This document shows, piece by piece, positions 8,863 through 18,043 of a stretch of DNA of 64,000 nt. A model generated the notes under the pieces. It saw nothing but the letters and a program-made list of their open reading frames with translations, was not told the DNA's origin and did not search any database. Within the stretch, counting starts at the first letter, position 1, and every line of letters starts with the position of its first letter. The position numbers were made by a program, and so were the translations under genes. Source of the stretch: a bacterium 1XD21-70 (GTDB lineage Bacteria; Bacillota; Clostridia; Lachnospirales; Lachnospiraceae); assembly GCA_003669055.1 (NCBI GenBank), contig RAYB01000001.1:124001-188000 (forward strand), given 5' to 3'.

Positions 8863-9258
8863 TCATTCCTCCCCCTGTCCCAAAACCCGGTTAACCCTTT
8901 TCAGCAATTCGTTGGAAGAAAAAGGTTTTAACACATAATCACAGATTCCCAGCTTGGCGCTCTCCATCACGGTATCCTTGCTCTCCACGCCGGTAAGCAT
9001 GATCACCGGTATATCCTTACATTCCTCCATCTTGCGGATTTCCCGCAGCGTCTCGATGCCGTCCTGCTGGGCCATCCGAATATCCAGCAATATAAGATCC
9101 GGGCACTCCTGCTTTAGATATCTCAAAGCCCTCATCCCGGAATTGACCGTGACCAACTCATAATCATTTCGCAGGATCGTGGAAATCCGGGTTAATATAA
9201 TCACATCGTCATCCACAGCCAAAATCCGCTTTTTTAAATACTCCTCTGTCTGGCTCAT
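8863..9258 (-). CDS. Single-domain response regulator
   Basis: The 131-residue protein is one receiver domain. Acidic pocket ILAVDDDV is at about residues 13-20, phospho-Asp in LILLDIRM (about 60), Thr in VIMLTG (about 88) and Lys in VLKPFSS (about 110). It has no DNA-binding or enzymatic output. Its ATG overlaps the kinase stop codon (ATGA), so it is translationally coupled to the kinase and is the obvious phospho-partner. A 122-nt gap separates it from the CheX gene; no terminator was seen there. Confidence 0.92.
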   Translation of the reverse strand: MSQTEEYLKKRILAVDDDVIILTRISTILRNDYELVTVNSGMRALRYLKQECPDLILLDIRMAQQDGIETLREIRKMEECKDIPVIMLTGVESKDTVMESAKLGICDYVLKPFSSNELLKRVNRVLGQGEE

Positions 9259-12107
9259 TTGCCTTCTCCTTCCTTTTCAAATATACTCAGCAGCTGTCCA
9301 AGCAATTCTTCTGCCTTGTCGTCCTCATATAATTTCAACTGTTCCTGTATTTCCAAAAGCCGCTTTGCCTCCTGTCCGGGCAGTTCATGGGCCAGCATGG
9401 CCTCCACCCTTTCCGCACACTTTTGAGACCGGAAATGCTTCAGTTCCTCCAGAGCCGCTGCCGCCTCTTTCTTAAACTCCTCTGCCGTCAGGCAGGGAAG
9501 CTTTTCCTTCCCTCCGCTTTCCTGCCTGCGCCGTTCCAGAAACTGTTGGATATTGGCCAGCAGATTCTCATATTCCGCCAGCAGAAGGGGAAATTGGCTG
9601 CGGATACATTCCCTGTCCCCCTGTATGGCGGCATTCTCCTGTCCACGGGCCATGGCAGACACCTCCATCGCCCCAATATTGGCGGAAGCGCTCTTAAGTC
9701 CGTGTACCTCAATCTGATAGCGCAATATGTCGGATTCCACAGCCTCACAAAGGAGTTTTTTCTTGCGCTTGCCGTCTATGCAGTAAAGTTCCAGCAACTC
9801 CACAAACCCCTCCTCATCGCCGGAATAATAGTTCATCACCGCATCCATATCCACCCCGTCGATCTGGAAGGCCGCCGGATCCAGCGGCTTGGATTCCGCT
9901 TTTTCCCCCTCTGTCTGCCGGTATTTCTCCGGCACCCAGCGGAGCAGAAGCTGGTTCAGTTCTGTGCGGTCAAGTGGCTTGGCAATAAAATCCTGGAAAT
10001 TGTTTTCCAGAAACCGTTCCCGCATGCCTTCCATGGCATTGGCCGTCAATGCGATGATAACCGGAAAAGCCCCGTTCTCGCCGCAGTCCCTGCGGATAAT
10101 CCCGGCCGCCTCCACCCCGTCCATATCCGGCATCATATGATCCATAAAGATAAGATCATACCGGTTCTCGCGCACCCGCTCAATGGCCTCCGGCCCGCTC
10201 TCCGCCTCTGTCAGATCAAAGCCGTAGTTTTTCAGAAAGCCTCTGGCCACCTTACGGTTGATCACATTATCATCCACAATCAGCACCTTCACTCCGGGTG
10301 CAGTAAACAGATCCGTAGGCTTCTGCTCCGCCTGAGGCAGTTCCTGCATCTCGGAAACCGGCTGTCTGTCTACAATCTTCTGGGGAATGGTAATGGTAAA
10401 GGTAGTTCCCTTCCCATAAATACTTTCCACCTGGATGGTGCCCTTCATCAGTTCCACCAAATGCTTTACAATGGCAAGCCCCAGCCCCGTGCCCTCCACG
10501 CTTCGGTTGCGCTTGGAATCCACCTGCCGGAAATCCTCGAAAATCTTCGGAAGATCCTCCTCCCGAATGCCGCACCCCGTATCCTCCACACAGAAGATAA
10601 GCAGTTCCTCATCCTGGTTCTTTCCCGGCTTCCCGGTAATATAGGCCCGCACATATCCCTTTTTCGTAAATTTTATGGCATTGTTGAGTATATTGAGCAG
10701 AACCTGCTTGATTCTGCCGTCATCGCCGCTGTAGCGGCAAGGTATGGTCTGGTCGCACTCATACTTTAAGATCAGTCCCCTCTGAGATGCCGCCATGTCC
10801 ATGACCCCGATAATCTCGTCCGCCATATCCTTTATGTAATAATTCACCATCACCAGTTCCATCTTGCCCGCTTCCACTTTGGACAAATCCAGAATGTCAT
10901 TGATGATAGTCAGAAGGTTTTTGGCCGCGGACTGCACATCCTTGGCATAGGCATAGATCTCCGTATCCCCGCATTCCTCCATGATGATATCATTCAGCCC
11001 GATGATGGCATTCATGGGAGTCCGTATCTCGTGGGACATGTTTGCAAGAAATTCGCTTTTAGCGATACTGGCCTTCTCTGCCTGGCGCCGCACCCGCTTG
11101 ATCTCATTGATATAGGACTTGATATCCGTCATATCCAGAATCAAAATCACACAGCCCTGTATCTTACCGTTCTCATCTACAATGTGTTTACTGTGGCTTT
11201 CGTAATGCTGTCCGCTGATGGAAAAACTCTGAGGGATATCATTGTTGAGCATTTCCTCCCGAAAGCCCTCCACTGCCCGGATATTCTCCCCCCGCTTATG
11301 GGCAGGCAGGCTGGTGAAGATATTGGCCGCCGCCCGGTTATAGCTGACCAGCCGGTCATGGTCGTCCAGCGCAATCACGCCGTCACCCATACTCTCCAGG
11401 ACCTTTTCCGCCGCCAGATAACGGAAATCATAATTGCGGCGCCCCCAGACTATGATAACCACCAGGGACATGGAAACCGTCAATGTCACCGGCGTAAAGT
11501 CAAATATATTCACGATTTTAAATATATATGCAATCATCACAATAACCGGCACGGCAGAAATCACCAGGATCGTCCAATACTGATGGCTGAACTGCCGGTC
11601 CGGGAGCCCACGAATCGTCCTCACCAATGTGAAGATACAAAGGGCATAAGGAATAATGGTGTTGCTGATTAGAAAAAACACATACAGCGGGCCATAGATG
11701 AGATTGACATAATAAAACCCGCCCCCACTGGCCACCCACTGGATTTCCTGATAAAAAAGGCCGTGCCAGTTAAAAATCACTGTTGGAAGGGATAAAAAAC
11801 TGACTGCTGCAAGAAATCGTAAAAGGATCTTGGGCGGAATCACCGAACAATAAATATAAATAAACCAACAATAGCACAGGGGCGTAAAAGCAGACCCCAC
11901 TTTTTCCACAATCACCGCCATCATGGCCGCTTCCGCCGTAGGCGCAACCAATTCCAATAAATAGCCTATGTTCTGTACCAGGGAGCCGCACAGAATCATA
12001 ATCAGCAGCTTCTGCTCCCTGGCTCCGTCCCCGTTAAGAAGAAGGTATAATGCTGCAGCCGTCAGGCATATACCAAAACACTCCAATACAAAGACAAAAC
12101 TTACCAT
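9255..12107 (-). CDS. Hybrid sensor histidine kinase: 7TM sensor, PAS, HisKA, HATPase, REC, Hpt
   Basis: A 950-residue membrane kinase. Seven hydrophobic helices fill about residues 1-225 (7TM histidine-kinase sensor type), followed by a PAS domain (about 235-330). The HisKA box NMSHEIRTPMN has its His near residue 360. HATPase motifs NILNNAIKF, DTGCGI and GTGLGLAI follow. A receiver starts at VLIVDDN (about 620; Asp in FMDHMMPD), and a C-terminal Hpt carries His in VHGLKSAS. Phosphate can thus pass His-Asp-His to the separate receivers downstream. I chose the ATG at 12107 because the -10 box at 12182-12187 lies too close to a longer frame starting at 12185. Confidence 0.9.
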   Translation of the reverse strand: MVSFVFVLECFGICLTAAALYLLLNGDGAREQKLLIMILCGSLVQNIGYLLELVAPTAEAAMMAVIVEKVGSAFTPLCYCWFIYIYCSVIPPKILLRFLAAVSFLSLPTVIFNWHGLFYQEIQWVASGGGFYYVNLIYGPLYVFFLISNTIIPYALCIFTLVRTIRGLPDRQFSHQYWTILVISAVPVIVMIAYIFKIVNIFDFTPVTLTVSMSLVVIIVWGRRNYDFRYLAAEKVLESMGDGVIALDDHDRLVSYNRAAANIFTSLPAHKRGENIRAVEGFREEMLNNDIPQSFSISGQHYESHSKHIVDENGKIQGCVILILDMTDIKSYINEIKRVRRQAEKASIAKSEFLANMSHEIRTPMNAIIGLNDIIMEECGDTEIYAYAKDVQSAAKNLLTIINDILDLSKVEAGKMELVMVNYYIKDMADEIIGVMDMAASQRGLILKYECDQTIPCRYSGDDGRIKQVLLNILNNAIKFTKKGYVRAYITGKPGKNQDEELLIFCVEDTGCGIREEDLPKIFEDFRQVDSKRNRSVEGTGLGLAIVKHLVELMKGTIQVESIYGKGTTFTITIPQKIVDRQPVSEMQELPQAEQKPTDLFTAPGVKVLIVDDNVINRKVARGFLKNYGFDLTEAESGPEAIERVRENRYDLIFMDHMMPDMDGVEAAGIIRRDCGENGAFPVIIALTANAMEGMRERFLENNFQDFIAKPLDRTELNQLLLRWVPEKYRQTEGEKAESKPLDPAAFQIDGVDMDAVMNYYSGDEEGFVELLELYCIDGKRKKKLLCEAVESDILRYQIEVHGLKSASANIGAMEVSAMARGQENAAIQGDRECIRSQFPLLLAEYENLLANIQQFLERRRQESGGKEKLPCLTAEEFKKEAAAALEELKHFRSQKCAERVEAMLAHELPGQEAKRLLEIQEQLKLYEDDKAEELLGQLLSIFEKEGEGK

Positions 12108-12181
12108 ACCTTTACCTTTTTCCTCCCGCTCACGGCCTAACCTGCTGTCATGACGGTTTTCCGCTCGTTTGCCATAGAAAT

Positions 12182-12210
12182 ACAATATTACAAATTCCTG
12201 TTTCTGTCAA
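12182..12210 (-). promoter_or_regulatory. Promoter of the hybrid kinase operon
   Basis: TTGACA (12205-12210) and TATTGT (12182-12187) are 17 nt apart on the minus strand. Transcription should begin near 12175, leaving a leader of about 70 nt before the ATG at 12107. Confidence 0.7.
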
Positions 12211-12327
12211 GAAATACCTGCCATTATAAAACCTGTGATTTATGATTGCCGCTGTCCACAGGTACCCTGTGAACGTAACAGCATATGCCCGTTTGAAACC
12301 GTCCGTTCATTGTAGTGCCCTAATCAC

Positions 12328-12366
12328 AAAAAAGCCAGACCCCCTTCCTTTACCAGGAGATCTGGC
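12328..12366 (-). terminator. Terminator of the ABC/YesMN/esterase operon
   Basis: GCCAGA pairs with TCTGGC, with further partial pairing inside, and is followed on the minus strand by six U. It lies about 85 nt after the esterase stop codon. Confidence 0.7.
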
Positions 12367-12449
12367 CGGCAATCCGTTACTGCCTTATCAGTCCCAATAC
12401 CCTCTTTTTATTTCAGAAGCCGTGGAAATCATCCGGATCTTTGCATCCT

Positions 12450-13574
12450 TTACATATGCCTGTCCGCAAAATCCATAAAACAGTTCCAGTCATATTCATC
12501 CAAATCATGATTCCCCGTCTTATGGTGATGGCCGATATGCCCCTCATGAATCGGATGTTCCGGCAGAGGTTTTTGCCTTTCCTCCATTCCTTTTACCCCC
12601 AGAAGCCGATAAACGGGATCCGCCTGAATGCAGGATTCAAACTGTCCCGCCGGGTCTGCCCAGCTGTCGAAGGTTTTCGATGTGGTGTACACCAGCCTGG
12701 GGGCAATAAGAGCCAGAAGCATATGCTGGTCAAAAGGAAGAGCCCCCTCATTATCTTTATATTTCTGATAATTATGGCAGAACCAGTAGGGGAAACGGTC
12801 AGCGATATCTTTTACCGTCTCTCCCTTTGAGCCTCTGGATATGGCATCGCCGCTGTTGCCCGCACAGCTGCTTACTGCCATGGCAAACCTTTCATCCTGG
12901 GCCGTACACCAGAGGGCTGTCTTTCCTCCCCTGGAATGGCCCACCACGGCCACACGTTTTTCATCAATCAGCGGTTCTGTCTCAAAGTAATCCAGGATCC
13001 GGCTGGCCGCCCACGCCCATACCGTAATGGCTCCCCAGGCATCCTTTGGCCGGTTTTCTACATAATCGGGAAACAGTTTATGAAAGCAGGTGGTAAATCC
13101 CTCATCATAGTCCGGCGCTACCTCCTGGGTCCGAAAAGCCGCGCAGGCATACCCTCTGGATATTATGGTTTCCGCCGGATAAAAGGGACTCAGGAAATGA
13201 CGGGCCGGGTCACTGTCCCGGATCCCCCGGTTGCAAACGGTAATAAATGCCGGAGCCGGACGGGAGAGCCCTGCAGGGATAAACACAACAAAATTAAAAC
13301 TGAAGTGAATGCCCCGCCGGATGGCTTCCACCTCCACCGTTTTTCTCACGGCCCGGCCTTCCATAATCCGCTCCGACTGCCTGGAATCAGCGACCCGAAA
13401 ACGGATCTCCACCTCCGACATATCCGGCAGCCTTCCGTACTCTTCTTTCCTGAAAAGTTCCAGAATCTCTGGTCTCCGTTTTTGAAACCAGGTCTCCTTA
13501 TCCTCCACCTTTGTTTTGTCCAGGCAGATGAAAGGAGACGGCACATTCCTTTTATTCTCCGGCATCTGAATCAT
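12450..13574 (-). CDS. Alpha/beta hydrolase resembling glucuronoyl esterases (CE15-like)
   Basis: A 374-residue soluble enzyme with no signal peptide. The nucleophile elbow is VGHSRGGKTALW (Ser about residue 205), close to the G-x-S-R-x-G-K motif of glucuronoyl/4-O-methyl-glucuronoyl esterases. A candidate catalytic His lies in the C-terminal EGHIGHHH region. An intracellular enzyme of this type may remove esters from imported plant-wall oligosaccharides. The start at 13574 follows AAGGAGG by about 8 nt; a longer frame to 13604 lacks such a site. It overlaps the YesN-like gene by 23 bp, so it belongs to that operon. An acetylxylan-esterase activity is the main alternative. Confidence 0.7.
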   Translation of the reverse strand: MIQMPENKRNVPSPFICLDKTKVEDKETWFQKRRPEILELFRKEEYGRLPDMSEVEIRFRVADSRQSERIMEGRAVRKTVEVEAIRRGIHFSFNFVVFIPAGLSRPAPAFITVCNRGIRDSDPARHFLSPFYPAETIISRGYACAAFRTQEVAPDYDEGFTTCFHKLFPDYVENRPKDAWGAITVWAWAASRILDYFETEPLIDEKRVAVVGHSRGGKTALWCTAQDERFAMAVSSCAGNSGDAISRGSKGETVKDIADRFPYWFCHNYQKYKDNEGALPFDQHMLLALIAPRLVYTTSKTFDSWADPAGQFESCIQADPVYRLLGVKGMEERQKPLPEHPIHEGHIGHHHKTGNHDLDEYDWNCFMDFADRHM

Positions 13575-14367
13575 ATTCTTTTTCCTCCTTATCTTTTTTT
13601 GCATTTGTCTTTATGTCGCTGGGCGCATAGCCGAATTGCTTTTTAAACACCTGAAAAAAATAGGAATAATCACTATAGCCCAGCATCCGGGCCACCTCAT
13701 TGACCCGGTTCTTTGGATTCCTGAGAAGAATCCTGGCATTTTCCATTTTTACCATGGTTACATAGGCGGCAAAGCCGACGCCTGTCTCCCGCTTAAAGCA
13801 TTTGCTGAAATGCCCTGTGGACACTAAAAGTTCACTGCATATATCTCCCAGGGTAATATTTTTCTGAAAATTTCTGTCCACATAGTCGATAGCCCCGGAT
13901 ACCATAGCCGAGTATCCTGCTTTCCCGGAACGAATCGTGTGCAGCCGAATCTCCAGCTTATCCATAGGCTCTGTGGAAGAATCCGTCTCCTGCCGCTTTA
14001 ACAGTGCAGTAACACGCAGCAGCGCCTGCTCCATCTCCTCTGTCATGATAGGCTTTAACAGATAGTCATTGACACCGTAACGGATGGCCTGGCGGGCATA
14101 TTCAAACTGGCTGTATCCGGATATGATAATAAAACGGATATCACTGTTTTCGTCTTTCATCTTCTTTATGATATCCAGGCCGTTAAATCCCGGCATCTGG
14201 ATATCTATGATCACAATGGCAGGGGATACATCCTGTATCAGCTTCAGTCCTGTAATTCCGTCAAAAGCAGTTCCCACAACCTCACAGCCGCACTTTTCCC
14301 AATCCGTCACCTTGGCAATGGCTTCCACCGCAATTTTATTGTCATCGATAATAACTACGGAATACAC
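13552..14367 (-). CDS. YesN-type response regulator (REC + AraC HTH)
   Basis: A 271-residue transcription factor. The receiver at residues 1-120 has SVVIIDDNK, phospho-Asp in IVIIDIQM (about 55) and Lys in YLLKPI (about 105). A C-terminal AraC-type pair of helix-turn-helix motifs covers about 165-262; the second reads VNEVARMLGYSDYSYFFQVF. YesN-type regulators activate adjacent sugar ABC operons on signals from their YesM kinase. The kinase is encoded 21 nt upstream. A likely target is the promoter at about 19546-19588, ahead of the binding-protein gene. Confidence 0.92.
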   Translation of the reverse strand: MYSVVIIDDNKIAVEAIAKVTDWEKCGCEVVGTAFDGITGLKLIQDVSPAIVIIDIQMPGFNGLDIIKKMKDENSDIRFIIISGYSQFEYARQAIRYGVNDYLLKPIMTEEMEQALLRVTALLKRQETDSSTEPMDKLEIRLHTIRSGKAGYSAMVSGAIDYVDRNFQKNITLGDICSELLVSTGHFSKCFKRETGVGFAAYVTMVKMENARILLRNPKNRVNEVARMLGYSDYSYFFQVFKKQFGYAPSDIKTNAKKDKEEKEYDSDAGE

Positions 14368-14388
14368 ATTTTATTCCCCCTTCCTCTG

Positions 14389-16143
14389 TCACGCCAGAGG
14401 CAGCGTAATTTTTACCTCCGTATAATAATGGTATTCGGAATCAACAGACAGACCGTATGCACTTCCGCAGATGATCTGTATCCGGTTCTGGACATTTTTC
14501 AGCCCTACACGTTTTGATTTCCCCTCTCCCTTCCGAAGTTCTTCCAGCTTTCCCGGTTCTATACCGTTGCCGTTGTCCCACACCGTAAGTATGAGGCATT
14601 CCCCTTCCCTGTACACATTGATTTTTACCGTGCAGGTTCCCACCATGGGTTCCATCCCATGTACCATGGAATTTTCCGCAACAGGCTGGAGGATATAGGT
14701 GGGCACCTCGGCGTTTAGAAGTTCTCTGTCCACATCCCACCGGATCTCCAGGCGCCCGGGATAAATTTCCTTGTAAAGTTCCAGATAATTTCTGACATAT
14801 TCCAACTCCTCCTTCAGTTCACAGGACCGGTGCTGCCTGTCAATATTTCCCCGGAAAAATTTGGACAGCATGCAGATGAGCCGGCTCACCTGCATATCCC
14901 CGTTCAGCTGGGCGATTCCATTGATGGACTGAAGAATATTGAAGAGAAAATGGGGATTCACCTGAGCCTGCAGTTCCTGGTAGCGGGCCTCCAAAAGAGC
15001 ATAGCGTCCCTGCTGCTGAAGTTCCTCATTTTTTACCACCTGCTCCATAAGGCTCTTAATCCGTACCGATGTTTCCATAATGTTAAGAGCCAGCACATCC
15101 AGTTCGTCACCCTTTGCAAACAGCGTCGGTTCCAGTTCAAACTCCCCTCTTGACACCCGGTGCAGGTTCTCAAGAAGAATTTTTAGATTCTTGGCCATTT
15201 TGCCGAACATCATCCAAAGGAACAGAATGACTGCCACAAATACCGCAAATCCCATACCAGACACAAGATACAAAAGATCGGAAAATCTCTGATTTTTCTC
15301 TTTTAAGTTTACCACATGGGCCAGCTTCAGCTTTCCCTGGCTGATGGAATACTCCGTCCAAAGAACCTCACCCCGTTTCTGCATTTCCTCCGTCTCTTTC
15401 TCCTTCTCCTTCCAATCCATGTCCCACCAGGAATCGTAAGTGGAGTAGAGAAAACCGCCGTTTCTGTCATACAGGATAAAATCTCCCGTCTTTTTGTGAT
15501 CAATACTCTCAAAAATTTTTTTGATGGAATTATTTCGCACCTCTGCTATGATGCAGCCGCAGAACTTCATGGAATCAGAATCAAACAGGGACCGCATGAG
15601 GATAATGCCGTCCGGGGTAAAGCTCCCCAGCCACACCGTATTGCCCGGCCTTTTTCCCAAGTTTTCCCGATTGGCGGAATAAAGCTGCAAAAGCTGTTCC
15701 CTGCCAGGCGTAAAATCCGAAGGCCGGGCCACAGGCTGGTTTAAAAAGACCTCTTCCTTATCGGTTATGACGGCCATCCAGTTTATATCGTAGTTCATAT
15801 TCAGCAGTTCATCCAGGTTGTACTGGATCCGGGAGCGAAGGAAGGCATCCTCCTTTTTCTCCTCCCTGCCCATCTGAGCCAGAATAGGCCCCAGCCTTTC
15901 ATTTGTCGCCGTAAGAGGAGCCGTATCCTCCGAAAGTTCCTTTAAAGTGACCTCCACATTGCGGCATACCTGTTCGGTCAGGGTGTCCGAATGGTAAGCC
16001 AGTTCATCCTCAAACCAGATGCGGCTCATTCCATACACGCTGAGGAGAGCCCCGAAAAACACCACTCCCAAAAACAGAATCAGCAAACTCATTTTAAAAT
16101 AAAGGGTTTTTCTGAAATGAATTTTGTTATCCTGCTGATTCAT
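14389..16143 (-). CDS. YesM-type sensor histidine kinase
   Basis: A 584-residue membrane kinase. One TM helix is at about residues 17-40 and a second near 280-305, enclosing an extracellular sensor of about 240 residues. A HAMP segment follows. The His_kinase domain begins with ARYQELQAQVNPHFLFNIL, where the His of NPHFLFN is the expected phosphorylation site. The HATPase motifs are VAENSMVHGM and DNGNGI. The start at 16143 is supported by GGAGG 7 nt upstream. It follows the ABC permeases and pairs with the YesN-like gene. The likely stimulus is a carbohydrate presented by the neighbouring lipoprotein or free outside the cell. Confidence 0.92.
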   Translation of the reverse strand: MNQQDNKIHFRKTLYFKMSLLILFLGVVFFGALLSVYGMSRIWFEDELAYHSDTLTEQVCRNVEVTLKELSEDTAPLTATNERLGPILAQMGREEKKEDAFLRSRIQYNLDELLNMNYDINWMAVITDKEEVFLNQPVARPSDFTPGREQLLQLYSANRENLGKRPGNTVWLGSFTPDGIILMRSLFDSDSMKFCGCIIAEVRNNSIKKIFESIDHKKTGDFILYDRNGGFLYSTYDSWWDMDWKEKEKETEEMQKRGEVLWTEYSISQGKLKLAHVVNLKEKNQRFSDLLYLVSGMGFAVFVAVILFLWMMFGKMAKNLKILLENLHRVSRGEFELEPTLFAKGDELDVLALNIMETSVRIKSLMEQVVKNEELQQQGRYALLEARYQELQAQVNPHFLFNILQSINGIAQLNGDMQVSRLICMLSKFFRGNIDRQHRSCELKEELEYVRNYLELYKEIYPGRLEIRWDVDRELLNAEVPTYILQPVAENSMVHGMEPMVGTCTVKINVYREGECLILTVWDNGNGIEPGKLEELRKGEGKSKRVGLKNVQNRIQIICGSAYGLSVDSEYHYYTEVKITLPLA

Positions 16144-16187
16144 GCCCTGGCCTCCATACATATGTTTTTATGCCCCTGTCCTTTTGC

Positions 16188-17012
16188 CTATCCTTTTACC
16201 GCCCCGGATGTAATGCCGCCTATAATATATTTTTGCAGCGTCAGATATAAAATCAATATCGGAATCATGGAAAGAATGAACAGCGCAAATGCCAGCCCCA
16301 GTTCGATACTGTTCTCTCCGAAAAAGAAGTACTGGGTCAGCGGCACATTCCGCACCGTTTTCTTCTGAAGAAGGGTCAAAGACATCTGGAAATCATTCCA
16401 TACATTCAAAGTATTCAACACAACGGATGTAAGTATGATCGGCTTCATTAAGGGAAACACAATCCGGAAGAAAACAGAATAAAGCCCCGCCCCGTCAATG
16501 GCAGCAGCCTCCTCCAGTTCTCTGGGAATGCTTTTTACAAACCCTGAAACCAAGAGCACCGTAAAGGCGATCTGAAATCCGATCTTTGCCATGACAAAGC
16601 CATGGAGGGTATTCAAAAGTTTCCACCGGCTCATATCGATGTACAAAGGAGTCATGATTGACTGAAAGGGAATGATCATCGCACCTACAAATATATAATA
16701 AACAGTATTATAAAACCGATTGTTTTTTCTTGCAATGATATAAGCCGCCATGGTGCAGATCAGCGTGATAATGAGCACTGCCCATATTGTGGTCACCAGG
16801 CTGTTTTTCATGGCAAGGCCGAAATTAGAAGTTTCTATGGCTCTGGTAAAGTTGTCCCAGTGAAACTTTGTGGGGAAGGCCAGACGGTTGGCCACCATCT
16901 CTGGCTTTGATTTCACAGAATAGACAATAGCAATGTAAAAAGGACTGATGACCAGAAGCGTCACCAATATCTTTATTACGAAAAACAGATATTTTTTCAC
17001 CCCGCGTGTCAT
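16188..17012 (-). CDS. Carbohydrate ABC transporter permease, MalG-like
   Basis: Second membrane subunit of a CUT1 sugar importer, 274 residues with six predicted TM helices. The EAA loop that docks the ATPase is visible as ELEEAAAIDGAGLYSVFFRI (about residues 180-200), and the C-terminus ends IIGGITSGAVKG, typical of MalG-type subunits. Its start overlaps the stop of the upstream permease gene by one base (TAATG). No ATP-binding subunit is encoded in the operon, so a shared MsmX-type ATPase elsewhere is expected. Confidence 0.94.
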   Translation of the reverse strand: MTRGVKKYLFFVIKILVTLLVISPFYIAIVYSVKSKPEMVANRLAFPTKFHWDNFTRAIETSNFGLAMKNSLVTTIWAVLIITLICTMAAYIIARKNNRFYNTVYYIFVGAMIIPFQSIMTPLYIDMSRWKLLNTLHGFVMAKIGFQIAFTVLLVSGFVKSIPRELEEAAAIDGAGLYSVFFRIVFPLMKPIILTSVVLNTLNVWNDFQMSLTLLQKKTVRNVPLTQYFFFGENSIELGLAFALFILSMIPILILYLTLQKYIIGGITSGAVKG

Positions 17013-17872
17013 TAGATCTCCACCTCCCTCGCCCTCAAAGTCCTGGAAACTATGGTACTGACCACAAAAATCGCAATGGTAAACACCACTGCAACCGCCT
17101 GTCCATAGCCTGCCCTGAAATAAGTAAATAAATTATTGTATATCAGCATAGCCACGGTTTCCGATGACCTTCCCGGCCCTCCTGCCGTAGCTGCCATAGG
17201 ATAATCAAAGACTTTCATCCCCCATGCCAGAAGCAGGGTAAAGTTGGCGGTCACTGCCGGCGCGATCATGGGAAATGTTATGTGCCGGAATTTCTGCAGG
17301 GCAGTTGCCCCCTCCAGATCCGCCGCCTCATAGTAATCGCTAGAGACCCCCTGAATGGCGGCAATATACACGACCATACAGTATCCTGCATCTCTCCACA
17401 CGGAGATAACGGCCAGTCCCAGCATGACCCAGGTAGTGCTTCCTAAGGGGCTTGGAATCCCGAATATATCATAAAACACATCGCTGTACACGTAACGCCA
17501 TATATAGGAGGACAGCACAAGGCTTAGACAATAAGGCATAAATATACATGTCCGCAGCACATTATTCAGCTTTGAGACCCGGGCAATCATCAGCGCGAAA
17601 AGCAGCCCTGAAAGGTTGGAAAACACCATGGTAAAAGCAGTAAATACCAGCGTGTTTTTGGTGGCATTAATCACATTGACGTCTTGAAAAATGCGCAGAT
17701 AGTTGTCAAGCCCTACAAATGTTTTGTTGGGACTCATTCCGTCCCATTTGGTAAAAGAAATAGGAAATCCCTGCAAAAAAGGATATGCCACAAATACGGC
17801 AAACATAATGATTGCAGGCAGGATAAAGGTAAACTCCTGGATTCTCTTTTTTGTTTTCTGGTTCATCCCCAA
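17012..17872 (-). CDS. Carbohydrate ABC transporter permease, MalF/UgpA-like
   Basis: First membrane subunit of the CUT1 importer, 286 residues with six TM helices. It opens FILPAIIMFAVFVAYPFLQG and has the EAA loop DYYEAADLEGATALQKFRHI at about residues 190-210, both family hallmarks. It lies between the binding-protein gene and the MalG-like permease. A strong hairpin with a U tract (17944-18010) separates it from the binding-protein gene, which should lower its expression relative to the binding protein. Confidence 0.94.
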   Translation of the reverse strand: MGMNQKTKKRIQEFTFILPAIIMFAVFVAYPFLQGFPISFTKWDGMSPNKTFVGLDNYLRIFQDVNVINATKNTLVFTAFTMVFSNLSGLLFALMIARVSKLNNVLRTCIFMPYCLSLVLSSYIWRYVYSDVFYDIFGIPSPLGSTTWVMLGLAVISVWRDAGYCMVVYIAAIQGVSSDYYEAADLEGATALQKFRHITFPMIAPAVTANFTLLLAWGMKVFDYPMAATAGGPGRSSETVAMLIYNNLFTYFRAGYGQAVAVVFTIAIFVVSTIVSRTLRAREVEI

Positions 17873-17943
17873 CCTCCGTTCTTTATCATATACGGCCCTG
17901 GTACACCCACCGGAGTTTTGGGCCGTCCCGATGCAGCGGAATG

Positions 17944-18010
17944 AAAAAAAGCCAGGGCGGAGGCAGCCTAAGCATACTGCGCTTTGAGGCTCATTGCCGC
18001 CCTGGCTTTT
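17944..18010 (-). terminator. Intra-operon terminator/attenuator after the binding-protein gene
   Basis: The minus strand forms a 10-bp perfect outer stem, GCCAGGGCGG with its complement (17951-17960 and 17997-18006), with more pairing inside (GAGCCTC with GAGGCAGCC region), followed by seven U. It sits just after the binding-protein stop and before the permease genes. Partial read-through would give more binding protein than permease. Confidence 0.8.
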
Positions 18011-18043
18011 CTAATTCTTCTCCTGATTCATCCTGCCTGCAGG

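Larger units (their letters stand above)
12108..12449. other. Non-coding gap between kinase operon and esterase gene
   Basis: This 342-bp stretch holds the kinase promoter (12182-12210) and the terminator of the upstream ABC/YesMN/esterase operon (12328-12366). I see nothing else in it: no convincing ORF, repeat or structured RNA. Confidence 0.6.

Noticed and set aside
9387-10769. 460-codon open frame on the plus strand
   Set aside because: Entirely antisense to the hybrid kinase, whose domain motifs are unmistakable; no ribosome binding site or recognisable protein.
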